NCBI RefSeq assembly: GCF_020687165.1 | Contig: NZ_JAJEQC010000018.1 | Source: Hominenteromicrobium mulieris | GTDB lineage: Bacteria; Bacillota; Clostridia; Oscillospirales; Acutalibacteraceae | Length of the DNA: 35,396 bases | Reading direction: 5' to 3' (one strand) | In this document: positions 17,773 through 24,378 of the stretch, in pieces | Numbering within the stretch: the first letter of the stretch is position 1 | Layout of the letters: the number at the start of each line of letters is the position of its first letter | The notes under the pieces: generated by a model | What the model was told of the DNA's origin: nothing | Seen by the model: only the letters and a program-made list of their open reading frames with translations | Database searches by the model: none | Made by a program: the position numbers and the translations under genes

Positions 17773-18165
17773 ATGAAATTTCCCGAAATGCTGACCGGTG
17801 TGCAGCACATCGGCGTGCCGACGAACGATTTGGAAAAGACCGTTGCGTTTTACGAGACCATCGGTTTTCAGCCGGTTTTAGAGACCGTAAACGAGGCGGC
17901 GAACGAGCGCGTGACGTTTTTGCAGCTCAAAAATTTAGTCATTGAGACGTATGAGAACCACGCGGCGGTGGGGAAGCCCGGCGCCATCGACCACATTGCG
18001 CTCGACACGACAGATGTTGAAGCGGCGTTCGCAGCGGCGAAGGAAGCGGGGCTTACGATGCTCGACGACGAGATTCACGGGCTGCCGTTTTGGGCGAACG
18101 GCGTGAAGTTTTTCACCGTGGAAGGTCCGAACGGTGAAAAAGTGGAGTTCTGTCAGAAATTGTAA
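17773..18165 (+). CDS. VOC-superfamily (glyoxalase/bleomycin-resistance fold) protein
   Basis: A 130-residue cytosolic protein. It opens with QHIGVPTNDLEKTVAFYETIGF, and its second repeat has IDHIALDTTDVEAAFAAAKEAG, the paired beta-alpha-beta3 pattern of the VOC fold. The C-terminal half ends GPNGEKVEFCQ, where Glu is a usual metal ligand, and the two His in QHIG and DHIA fit the other ligand positions. Start at 17773 has AAAGGTGAT upstream. It stands 95 bp after the transporter and ends in a strong terminator. Activity (lyase, dioxygenase or binding protein) cannot be assigned. Confidence 0.85.
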   Translation: MKFPEMLTGVQHIGVPTNDLEKTVAFYETIGFQPVLETVNEAANERVTFLQLKNLVIETYENHAAVGKPGAIDHIALDTTDVEAAFAAAKEAGLTMLDDEIHGLPFWANGVKFFTVEGPNGEKVEFCQKL

Positions 18166-18189
18166 GCGATAATTAGAATATAGAATTTC

Positions 18190-18233
18190 GGCGGCTGAAT
18201 TGCGTTTTCGGATGCAGTTCGGCCGCCTTTTTT
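18190..18233 (+). terminator. Terminator of the VOC gene
   Basis: A 14-bp stem (GGCGGCTGAATTGC with GCAGTTCGGCCGCC, two wobbles) followed by six T. Confidence 0.92.
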
Positions 18234-18285
18234 GCTGCCCGAAGAGGGTTGCTTTTAAGCGGTATTCCCTTTGAAATATAAAAAC

Positions 18286-18331
18286 GCCCCATTTCTTAAA
18301 CAGTATACCATACTGTCCAACAAATGGGGTG
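18286..18331 (-). terminator. Terminator of the LysR gene
   Basis: An outer stem CGCCCCATTT/AAATGGGGTG encloses an inner CAGTA/TACTG hairpin (18301-18315). On the minus strand it is followed by TTTTTAT. It lies 35 bp beyond the LysR stop codon. Confidence 0.7.
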
Positions 18332-18365
18332 CAGTTCATTTGAGGCGTGCTTCCTTTTTGATCAT

Positions 18366-19250
18366 TCACTTTTCGGCGGCGAGGATCATTTTTTCGAGCT
18401 CTTTGGCGGCGACGCTCAGGGGTTGGCCTTTCCGTTTGATGACGACGACGTTTCTTTCCGGTATTTTCTCTTCCAAATCGATGCGACAGACATTTGACCA
18501 TTTTTCCAAGAATTCTTCCGGCACGAACCCGATGCCGAGGTCGGCTTCGACCATGGGCAAAATTTGGTCGGCAGTGAACGCTTCGATATCCGGGTGGTAC
18601 GGCAAACCGTGCGCGGCGAAGAACCCGGAATAGAACTCGAACGATTTGGTATCGGCGCCGAGCGAGATGAGCGGGAATTCTAAGAGCTCCTCAAGCTTTA
18701 CTTGGCGGTTTGTGAGCGTTTTGAAAAACGGTGAACATACGGCATACTCGTGGATGGGTCGGACAGGGGTTTCGGCGAGCGAGGCGGACGGTGCGGTGGG
18801 GGTGGTGACGACGGCAATATCGGCTGTGCCCTCTTTTAACGCGGCGATAGCCTGCGGCGTGGAGTGGTTGCTGATGCGGATATGGATGCCGGGGTGGAGA
18901 AGGCGGAATTTTTTGAGCACGGGCAGCAGCAGGCAGCGCAGCGCGACCTCGCTTGCGGCGACGTACACGGTGCCGGTTTGCAGCGTGCGGCTCTCGGTAA
19001 TCTCCGCTTCGCCGGCTTCGATATGCTCGAACGCGATGCGCACGTGGGCGTACAAGCGCTCGCCCTCCGGCGTCAATTTCATGCCGCGGTTTGTGCGCAG
19101 AAACAGTGGGCACCCGAGTTCGGCTTCCAGGTTTTTGATGGCGCGCGTCATGTTCGGCTGGTTATTTAAAAGCTGCTTTGCAGCCTGCGAGAGGTTACCG
19201 TATTTTGCAACGTAATAAAAAATTCGATAGTAATCATAACTGATGTACAT
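18366..19250 (-). CDS. LysR-family transcriptional regulator
   Basis: A 294-residue DNA-binding regulator. Residues 1-60 form the winged helix-turn-helix (YYVAKYGNLSQAAKQLLNNQPNMTRAIKNLE, then LGCPLFLRTNRGMKLTPEGE). Residues about 90-290 are the two-lobed effector domain, with VEADLGIGFVPEEFLE near the end. It is divergent from the 92-residue membrane protein and DUF1275 genes, the usual layout for a LysR protein and its target. A dyad lies in the shared gap. The effector is unknown. Confidence 0.93.
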   Translation of the reverse strand: MYISYDYYRIFYYVAKYGNLSQAAKQLLNNQPNMTRAIKNLEAELGCPLFLRTNRGMKLTPEGERLYAHVRIAFEHIEAGEAEITESRTLQTGTVYVAASEVALRCLLLPVLKKFRLLHPGIHIRISNHSTPQAIAALKEGTADIAVVTTPTAPSASLAETPVRPIHEYAVCSPFFKTLTNRQVKLEELLEFPLISLGADTKSFEFYSGFFAAHGLPYHPDIEAFTADQILPMVEADLGIGFVPEEFLEKWSNVCRIDLEEKIPERNVVVIKRKGQPLSVAAKELEKMILAAEK

Positions 19251-19271
19251 GTTGGCCCTGTTCCCCTTGCT

Positions 19272-19286
19272 ATATCATAACGATAT
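19272..19286. promoter_or_regulatory. Possible LysR operator
   Basis: ATATC-ATAAC-GATAT, a 15-bp dyad of the T-N11-A kind favoured by LysR proteins. It is 22 bp upstream of the LysR start and in front of the divergent promoter. Confidence 0.4.
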
Positions 19287-19308
19287 TTTAGATATATGGA
19301 TTATAGAT

Positions 19309-19337
19309 TTTACACATGAATATAAGAGTATTATAAT
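19309..19337 (+). promoter_or_regulatory. Promoter of the DUF1275 operon
   Basis: TTTACA (19309-19314), 17-bp spacer, TATAAT (19332-19337). It reads away from the LysR gene toward the start at 19445. Confidence 0.8.
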
Positions 19338-19444
19338 GGTAATGCTGTGGGAAGTCAAGATGATTTCGCGCAGATTTTGTGCTGAAAAGCGTAGATAAAA
19401 AGCGGCGTTTCAAGGTTTTGTGCGCCAAACGAAGAAGGTATAAA

Positions 19445-19723
19445 ATGGAAGCGGTAGTTTTTGAAATCATTATGGGTATTTTCTTTGACGCAGGTATGCT
19501 GGCAATGGTGGTGCATGCAGCGCAGCACATCGGCGAGGATACCGGTCGCGTTCGCTTTACGGCGGCTGTATTTGCGATTGGCTTTTTCCTTGGGATGATT
19601 GCAAAATGCGTTGTGGGCGGCAGCTACATTGCGCTCGCCCTGTATGCGCTAGGCTTTGTGCTCTCGTACACGGCGGTCGTTTTCACTGTGCCGGAAAAGG
19701 AGCACGCCTATGAAGGTCGCTGA
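19445..19723 (+). CDS. Small membrane protein, function unknown
   Basis: A 92-residue protein with three hydrophobic segments: FEIIMGIFFDAGMLAMVV, RFTAAVFAIGFFLGMIAK and YIALALYALGFVLSYTAVVF. AGAAGG lies 7 bp before the ATG. It overlaps the start of the DUF1275 gene by 14 bp, so the two are almost certainly translated together. I recognise no family. A small partner or folding helper of the DUF1275 protein is possible. Confidence 0.75.
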   Translation: MEAVVFEIIMGIFFDAGMLAMVVHAAQHIGEDTGRVRFTAAVFAIGFFLGMIAKCVVGGSYIALALYALGFVLSYTAVVFTVPEKEHAYEGR

Positions 19724-20393
19724 GCCGTTTCATCTGCACGGACAGATGTCCGACAGCTTCCGCGCGGCAGTGTTCATCATTCTCTCCGGCGGATTTCAGG
19801 ACGCATATACCTACTTTTGTCGCGGCGAGGTTTTTGCCAACGCGCAGACGGGCAACATTGTTTTTTTGAGCACGGCGCTGTTCCAGAAGGACTGGCCGAA
19901 CGTGGTGAAGTACCTTATCCCGGTGGTATCGTTTTTGATCGGTACAGCGGCCGCGGAGCTGATACACATTCGTTTTAAGACGTATGAGAAAATCCACTGG
20001 CGGCAGATCATTTTGTTCTGCGAGATCGTGTTTTTGCTTGTCGTCGGCTTTTTGCCGGCATACTTTGAACCGCTTGCGAACGCGATGGTCTCGTTTGTAT
20101 GTGCCATGCAGGTGCAGACGTTCCACAAGGTGCGCGGCCACGCGTATGCGAGCACGATGTGCATCGGCAACATGCGCTCCGGCACCGAGGCACTGTGCGC
20201 GTATTTCAGAACGCGGGATAAAGAGATTTTGCAGAAATCGCTGACGTATTTCGGTGTTATTTTTGTGTTCGGCATCGGCGCCGGCCTTGGCAGCCTGATG
20301 AGCGGCCTGCTTGGGACAAAAGCCATTTGGTGCTGCTGTGTGTCTTTGCTCGTTAGTTTTGTAATGATGTTTGTCCCCGAAAAAAACGGATAA
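19710..20393 (+). CDS. YoaK/DUF1275 family membrane protein
   Basis: A 227-residue integral membrane protein of the DUF1275 family. Diagnostic stretches are GGFQDAYTYFCRGEVFANAQTGN near the start and AMQVQTFHKVRGHAYASTMCIGNMRSG in the middle, with about six hydrophobic segments. The family has no settled biochemical role; transport is often supposed. The start at 19710 has AAGGAG upstream. The LysR protein on the other side is the likely regulator. Confidence 0.88.
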   Translation: MKVAEPFHLHGQMSDSFRAAVFIILSGGFQDAYTYFCRGEVFANAQTGNIVFLSTALFQKDWPNVVKYLIPVVSFLIGTAAAELIHIRFKTYEKIHWRQIILFCEIVFLLVVGFLPAYFEPLANAMVSFVCAMQVQTFHKVRGHAYASTMCIGNMRSGTEALCAYFRTRDKEILQKSLTYFGVIFVFGIGAGLGSLMSGLLGTKAIWCCCVSLLVSFVMMFVPEKNG

Positions 20394-20431
20394 CCCATCT
20401 TCTGCGTTTTCCCCTTGCAGAGAAGTTATAA

Positions 20432-20485
20432 CCCCACCGTGCTATACGGGCCCTGAAAGCTCCCGTGTGGTGCGGTGGGATTTTT
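20432..20485 (+). terminator. Terminator of the DUF1275 operon
   Basis: An 18-bp imperfect stem (CCCACCG...ACGGG with CCCGT...CGGTGGG, wobbles in the middle) followed by TTTTT. It lies 38 bp after the stop. Confidence 0.8.
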
Positions 20486-20590
20486 ATAAGTAAAAATCTT
20501 GTTAGGTCGTGTATGATTTGGTAGGATGCAGTGAATCGCGGAAACGGTTCGGGGATTTGTCAAGCGGTGGATTGGAATCGAGCATAGCAA

Positions 20591-20620
20591 AAGAGCTGTC
20601 TCTTTAGAGACAGCTCTTTT
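20591..20620. terminator. Bidirectional terminator beside the tRNA fragment
   Basis: A perfect 12-bp stem AAGAGCTGTCTC/GAGACAGCTCTT with a 4-nt loop. T-runs follow on the plus strand and, after the 3' end of the tRNA, on the minus strand. Its position suits a terminator for a full tRNA-Val gene. Confidence 0.85.
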
Positions 20621-20622
20621 TT

Positions 20623-20680
20623 GGTGGAAACGCGCGGGCTCGAACCGCGGACCTCCTGCGTGTGAAGCAGGCGTGCTATA
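20623..20680 (-). tRNA. 3' part of tRNA-Val(CAC); probable integration (att) site
   Basis: On the minus strand this reads as the 3' part of a tRNA. The anticodon stem CCTGC/GCAGG holds loop TTCACAC (anticodon CAC, Val). The T arm is CGCGG-TTCGAGC-CCGCG, then acceptor strand CGTTTCC, discriminator A and CCA. The 5' acceptor strand and D arm are absent: upstream sequence (TGTCTACACTATATAG) cannot pair with CGTTTCC and has no GGTAG-type D loop. Identity to a tRNA begins at about the anticodon stem, where tyrosine recombinases often cross over. The fragment therefore fits one end of an integrated element rather than a working gene. Confidence 0.8.
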
Positions 20681-20746
20681 TAGTGTAGACAAGGAGTGAC
20701 CGAAAGGCTGCTCTTTTTCATATCTTAATTTCATATTTCTGACGGA

Positions 20747-20766
20747 AACCGGCAATGTTGCCGGTT
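20747..20766. repeat. Palindrome copy 1, upstream of parA
   Basis: AACCGGCAATGTTGCCGGTT, exact for the consensus, 42 bp before the parA ATG. It is followed by TTTT, so attenuation of the parA leader is also possible. It is the only copy right at the head of the partition operon. Confidence 0.9.
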
Positions 20767-20807
20767 TTTTATATTTCCCCGGTTTCGGGAGTTTTAGGAG
20801 GCTCGTT

Positions 20808-21575
20808 ATGAAACAAATCAAGAAAATCGCAATTACAAACGAAAAGGGCGGCGTCGGCAAAACGATGACGGCCGTCAACCTCTCCGCATGCCTGGCACAG
20901 CGCGGCTACCGTGTACTGCTGATCGATGCAGACCCGCAAGGCTATGCTACGCTCAATTATGATGTGGACGTATCTCCGTCCTTACTTGAGGTGCTGCGTG
21001 GGCAGGTAGCTTGTACGAAAGCCGTACAAACAACGCGCTTTGGCGTGGATGTGCTGCCGTCTGACCGAACGCTGAGTGTGATTGAAGAAGATTTGATCCG
21101 TCAGAAAATGAATGGTGCGCCTTATCTGAACACGTTGGAAAAGGCACTGGAAGATCTTCCAGATTATGATTTCGTCATCATCGACTGCCCTCCGCAGGGT
21201 GGCAGGCTGATGGATATTGTACACTATTATGCGGATGCGATCATCATGCCGATGTTTGCCGAAGACTACGGTATCCATGCTCTGACGCTCAAAGCTGAGG
21301 CTATCGCAGATATTCGCCGCACGATAAATCCAAATTTGAAAATTCTTGGCGGGCTTATCACGATGGATGAGCGGCGCGGTTTGCGCAGTGTATTCCGCGA
21401 AGTCCTTTTGGGACAGGATTTGCTGCCGATGTTCAGCACGACGATCCGTCGCAATGTGGCGCTGATCCGTGCGGTAAATGCACGTGAGCCGATCTGCGTT
21501 TTTGATAAGCGGAGCAACGGAAATATAGATTATCAGGCTCTGGCAGACGAGTTTTTGAGAAAGGTTGGTGCGTAA
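20808..21575 (+). CDS. parA: ParA-family partition ATPase
   Basis: A 255-residue Walker-type ATPase of the ParA/Soj family. The deviant Walker A is NEKGGVGKTMTAVNLS (residues 11-26), followed by DADPQGYAT, and DYDFVIIDCPPQGG as Walker B. It lacks the N-terminal helix-turn-helix of large plasmid ParA proteins, so regulation probably falls to ParB or another protein. AGGAGG (20796-20801) precedes the ATG. It is 2 bp from parB. In such systems the ATPase forms gradients on the nucleoid that move ParB-bound DNA. Confidence 0.95.
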   Translation: MKQIKKIAITNEKGGVGKTMTAVNLSACLAQRGYRVLLIDADPQGYATLNYDVDVSPSLLEVLRGQVACTKAVQTTRFGVDVLPSDRTLSVIEEDLIRQKMNGAPYLNTLEKALEDLPDYDFVIIDCPPQGGRLMDIVHYYADAIIMPMFAEDYGIHALTLKAEAIADIRRTINPNLKILGGLITMDERRGLRSVFREVLLGQDLLPMFSTTIRRNVALIRAVNAREPICVFDKRSNGNIDYQALADEFLRKVGA

Positions 21576-21577
21576 GC

Positions 21578-22375
21578 ATGAAAAAGCTGAATTTAGGTAA
21601 TATCAACGCCGGGTTAAATAGTTTGAAAGCAGCAACAGATAACGCCGCACAGAACGGCAGATTTGAGCTGATCGATACGGCACTGATCGATTTTGCGGCG
21701 AAGAACTCTTACGCAGCCGATGACAATGAGGAATCCTACAAAGAGCTTGCGGCGAATATCGATGAAGTCGGTTTGCTCACACCGTTGGGCGTGATCGTAA
21801 ACGGAAACCGTTACACACTGTTCTCCGGTGAACGTCGTTTTAGGGCAATCACTACGTATCTGCATTGGACGAAAGTGCCGTGCTATGTGTTTGAGACAAA
21901 ATCTGTACGAAAGGCGCAACTGATGCTGCATCAAGCCAATGCAAGCCGCGAATACACACCGCAGCGCAAATTGCAGCTTTACGAAGAATATCGAGAGCTG
22001 CTTGAAGAAATGAAAGAAGCCGGTGAGATAAAAGGCGGTATGCAGGAGCATCTTGCAAAGCTGATGGGCGTTTCTGAACGCTCTGTGCGCTATTATAAGC
22101 AAATGTCTGAACAGCTTACAACGGAAGAAAAAGACGACGTGGCAGAGGGACGCTTAGACATTAAAGAAGCCCGTGAACGTGCTGTGGAGCGCGGACGGGA
22201 AACCGGCAATATTGCCGGTTCTGGCGAGAAAGAAGAAAAGAGTGAAAAGTCGGAAAAGCCGAAGCAGGACAAGCTTGAACAGGCAATTTTAAAAGTTCTC
22301 AAGCTTGCGGATAAGGAAGACCCTGAAAAAGTCACGGCTTTACTGAATCGGTATTTGAGAGGGTACATGGGATGA
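21578..22375 (+). CDS. parB: ParB/Spo0J-family partition protein
   Basis: A 265-residue DNA-binding partner of ParA. The N-terminal ParB nuclease/CTPase-fold domain has NIDEVGLLTPLGVI and SGERRFRA (near residues 84-91). The central helix-turn-helix is EHLAKLMGVSERSVRYYKQM (near 155-175). The C-terminal part is charged (KEEKSEKSEK linker) and ends in a short helical dimerisation-like segment. A copy of the 20-bp palindrome lies in the linker and encodes TGNIAG. The stop overlaps the start of the next gene. Its binding site is not known from sequence; the palindrome is the candidate. Confidence 0.93.
   Translation: MKKLNLGNINAGLNSLKAATDNAAQNGRFELIDTALIDFAAKNSYAADDNEESYKELAANIDEVGLLTPLGVIVNGNRYTLFSGERRFRAITTYLHWTKVPCYVFETKSVRKAQLMLHQANASREYTPQRKLQLYEEYRELLEEMKEAGEIKGGMQEHLAKLMGVSERSVRYYKQMSEQLTTEEKDDVAEGRLDIKEARERAVERGRETGNIAGSGEKEEKSEKSEKPKQDKLEQAILKVLKLADKEDPEKVTALLNRYLRGYMG
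22201..22220. repeat. Palindrome copy 2, inside parB
   Basis: AACCGGCAATATTGCCGGTT, a perfect 20-bp palindrome, read as T-G-N-I-A-G in the ParB linker. B. subtilis has a parS site inside its own parB gene (spo0J), a known parallel. Confidence 0.9.
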
Positions 22376-22683
22376 AATTCAGAAAGATCAATGTACACCC
22401 GCTGCGCGGTGCTGACCCAAGGCTCCGCGCAGTCGCAAATATCTTGACGGCAGACGGATATGCGATAAACGGCATCCGCGTCTATGAGGATAAAGGCAAA
22501 ATGTATGTGCGCTTTCCGATTGTCCATTCAGAAGCACGTGCGTGGAAAGCCGGGCGTGCAGCAAATTTTGCATTTACGCCCTGTACACATGCTGCTCGCA
22601 GAGAAATTGAAGGAGCAATATTAGAAGCGTACAAAATGAAAACCGGCAATGTTGCCGGTTTTGAACAAAGGAGCGTGCAGTAA
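22372..22683 (+). CDS. SpoVG-like protein
   Basis: A 103-residue protein resembling the SpoVG family, small nucleic-acid-binding regulators. The pattern matches: INVHPLRGADPRLRAVANI (SpoVG: V-x-L-R-x-x-R-x-A-I-A), INGIRVYEDKGKMYVRFP (SpoVG: hDIRVIxGxxGLFVAMP), then ARREIEGAILEAY. The start overlaps the parB stop (ATGA), so translation is coupled. The C-terminus (TGNVAGFEQRSVQ) is made by copy 3 of the palindrome and replaces the usual tail. Its role on a mobile element is unknown; DNA or RNA binding is likely by family. Confidence 0.75.
   Translation: MKFRKINVHPLRGADPRLRAVANILTADGYAINGIRVYEDKGKMYVRFPIVHSEARAWKAGRAANFAFTPCTHAARREIEGAILEAYKMKTGNVAGFEQRSVQ
22641..22660. repeat. Palindrome copy 3, 3' end of the spoVG-like gene
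   Basis: AACCGGCAATGTTGCCGGTT, exact. It is read as T-G-N-V-A-G near the C-terminus and lies 8 bp before the AAAGGAG of the next gene. Confidence 0.9.
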
Positions 22684-23033
22684 TGATGTTAATTAGAACA
22701 TCAACAGAATCATGGAACGCAGAATATACCGTGCAAGGTAACAGAGACGCACAAATTGTGCGTATTAAATCTCGTTCAAGTATTACAGTTGTTATTGCAA
22801 AAATCATGGAAAACCTACCCTTAGTCGGCAAAACGGTTACGTATTACATATCCGTGCCGAACTACGGCATAGCCCTCCCGGAAATCGAGAGCTTGAATGA
22901 GTCAGCATGGATCGTTGATAAACTTCTCGTGCGAAATATGCCGCGTGCGGATGCAGTTACGATTGCTCAGGTGCTGAGAGATGTTTTGAAAAACGAGGTG
23001 AAACAAAATGGCAACGAAATACAGAGTTTATAA
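22683..23033 (+). CDS. Hypothetical protein in the partition operon
   Basis: A 116-residue protein I cannot assign. It has a beta-rich first half (MLIRTSTESWNAEYTV) and a helical C-terminal half (ADAVTIAQVLRDVLKNEV). No signal or membrane segment is seen. AAAGGAG (22668-22674) precedes the ATG. It overlaps the SpoVG-like stop codon on the left and the exonuclease start by 26 bp on the right, so it belongs to the parA operon. Confidence 0.7.
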   Translation: MMLIRTSTESWNAEYTVQGNRDAQIVRIKSRSSITVVIAKIMENLPLVGKTVTYYISVPNYGIALPEIESLNESAWIVDKLLVRNMPRADAVTIAQVLRDVLKNEVKQNGNEIQSL

Positions 23034-23952
23034 TGAGTTATCAGAGGATGAGAAGGCCCAAATCGCCACTGAGAAACAGTGGCATAAGCGAGGATATTGT
23101 CCCGTAGAGAACGAGGGCGAACTCATGTACTGCAATCGCTCTTGGTCTAAGGCGGTATATTTTCGAGCTGACCAAGTGCGGAGAATGTCCGAAACGGAAC
23201 TCGCATTGATCCGCGCCGAGAGAAGTGCCAAAGACGCGGCAAAGCGTGCAAAGGAAAGGGCGGTTGCATTGGCTGAACAAGAAGCACAGCGTAAACGGGA
23301 AAATCTAAATATCTATCGGCAAAAATGCGCTGCTATTTGTGCGGCTGTGTCTAAGCGTCCGACAAACCTCAAACTCGTTTTTGATTTGGAAACGACCGGC
23401 TTGAATTTTGCTGAGGATGAAATCCTTGAAGCTGCGATTACGACGGTAGACGGTGAGGTGCTTTTTGAATCTCGATTTAAGCCTGCATATACCAAAGAGT
23501 GGTCGGGTGCGCAGCGCGTGAATGGTATTTCACCAGAGGACGTTGAGGATGCGCCGGGAATCATCGATAAAATCGGCGAAATGGCGGCGCTGCTGCAAAA
23601 CGCCGAAACGGTTATTGCCTACAACGGCAAGCAGTTTGATATTCCATTTCTCGAGCGTTACGGTATTCGACTCCGACCAGATGCCGTGATTGATGATCCG
23701 ATGCTTTACGGTGCGGTCGTATACGGAGAACTGCGTGGTGAAGGTGAGGACGTGAACTATAAATGGAAAAAGCTTGCGGTATTGGCGGACTATCTCGGGT
23801 ACAAAGGTGCGAATTGGCACAGCGCGGCTGCCGACTGCATTGCCACGGCTTATGTGTGGCGACAGTTGCAGGAGTCGGACATGATCGAAAAGTACAATGA
23901 GAATTTGGCAAAGCTTAATGAGGTGTCGGAAGAAACCGACACCTCATTTTAG
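23008..23952 (+). CDS. DEDDh-type 3'-5' exonuclease (DnaQ-like)
   Basis: A 314-residue protein. The C-terminal two-thirds form an RNase T/DnaQ-like exonuclease with all acidic residues: FDLETTG (residues about 125-131), YNGKQFDIPFLERYG (about 205-219) and HSAAADC (about 271-277, the DEDDh His and last Asp). The N-terminal 110 residues are a separate charged, coiled-coil-like region with a Cys (YCPVENEGELMYC). RBS GAGGTGAAAC precedes the ATG within the previous gene. It may process DNA during transfer or replication of the element; this is inference. Its last codons form a terminator hairpin. Confidence 0.88.
   Translation: MATKYRVYNELSEDEKAQIATEKQWHKRGYCPVENEGELMYCNRSWSKAVYFRADQVRRMSETELALIRAERSAKDAAKRAKERAVALAEQEAQRKRENLNIYRQKCAAICAAVSKRPTNLKLVFDLETTGLNFAEDEILEAAITTVDGEVLFESRFKPAYTKEWSGAQRVNGISPEDVEDAPGIIDKIGEMAALLQNAETVIAYNGKQFDIPFLERYGIRLRPDAVIDDPMLYGAVVYGELRGEGEDVNYKWKKLAVLADYLGYKGANWHSAAADCIATAYVWRQLQESDMIEKYNENLAKLNEVSEETDTSF
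23918..23950 (+). terminator. Terminator overlapping the 3' end of the exonuclease gene
   Basis: A perfect 12-bp stem ATGAGGTGTCGG/CCGACACCTCAT with loop AAGAAA, followed by TTTT. It lies inside the coding region and spells the last residues NEVSEETDTSF. It should end the parA operon transcript. Confidence 0.85.
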
Positions 23953-24030
23953 ACCTATTGCAATTTTGCAGAGCACAAAATATAATGAGATACACAAGAG
24001 AATCAGAAACATGAAAAGGAGCGGTGCAGA

Positions 24031-24294
24031 ATGAAGGCAATGTACGGAGTTGTGTTGTTGTGCACAGAAGGTATGGCGATTTGCGAGGACGACTGGGAAG
24101 ATCTCTGGTGCGCCGAGATGCCGGAAGAGTTTGTGACAGAAGGAGACGGTATTGAAATCGACGGATTGACACCATTAGAAGATCTTCCGATAGAGCAGCA
24201 GACACGGATTAAAAATGAGCTGGACGCACTACCAGAAGAATATCTGGATGTTCTGCGTAATTACGGAGGAAAAGAAAAATTTAACTTGTCTTGA
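24031..24294 (+). CDS. Small acidic hypothetical protein
   Basis: An 87-residue very acidic protein (CEDDWEDLWCAEMPEEF, EGDGIEIDG, LPEEYLDVLRNYGG). AAAAGGAG precedes the ATG. It stands alone between a terminator and copy 4 of the palindrome. No family is recognised. Small acidic proteins on mobile elements are sometimes DNA mimics or anti-restriction proteins, but nothing here proves that. Confidence 0.65.
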   Translation: MKAMYGVVLLCTEGMAICEDDWEDLWCAEMPEEFVTEGDGIEIDGLTPLEDLPIEQQTRIKNELDALPEEYLDVLRNYGGKEKFNLS

Positions 24295-24302
24295 AATACA
24301 GG

Positions 24303-24322
24303 AACCGGCAATATTGCCGGTT
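24303..24322. repeat. Palindrome copy 4, upstream of the first lipoprotein gene
   Basis: AACCGGCAATATTGCCGGTT, a perfect 20-bp palindrome, 3 bp before the -35 of the lipoprotein promoter and 8 bp after the preceding stop codon. The T-rich stretch that follows allows a terminator role for the acidic gene. Confidence 0.9.
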
Positions 24323-24325
24323 TTC

Positions 24326-24354
24326 TTGCTTTTCAACTTAATAGGAATTATAAT
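24326..24354 (+). promoter_or_regulatory. Promoter of the first lipoprotein gene
   Basis: TTGCTT (24326-24331), 17-bp spacer, TATAAT (24349-24354), 25 bp before the ATG. Its -35 nearly touches palindrome copy 4. Confidence 0.8.
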
Positions 24355-24378
24355 GAAACCAATGAGGAGTGAACGACT

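Noticed and set aside
20747..20766. Palindrome copies as ordinary rho-independent terminators only
   Set aside because: Copies 2, 3, 5 and 6 are inside coding sequence and several lack a T-run, and the sequence is conserved far beyond what a terminator stem needs.
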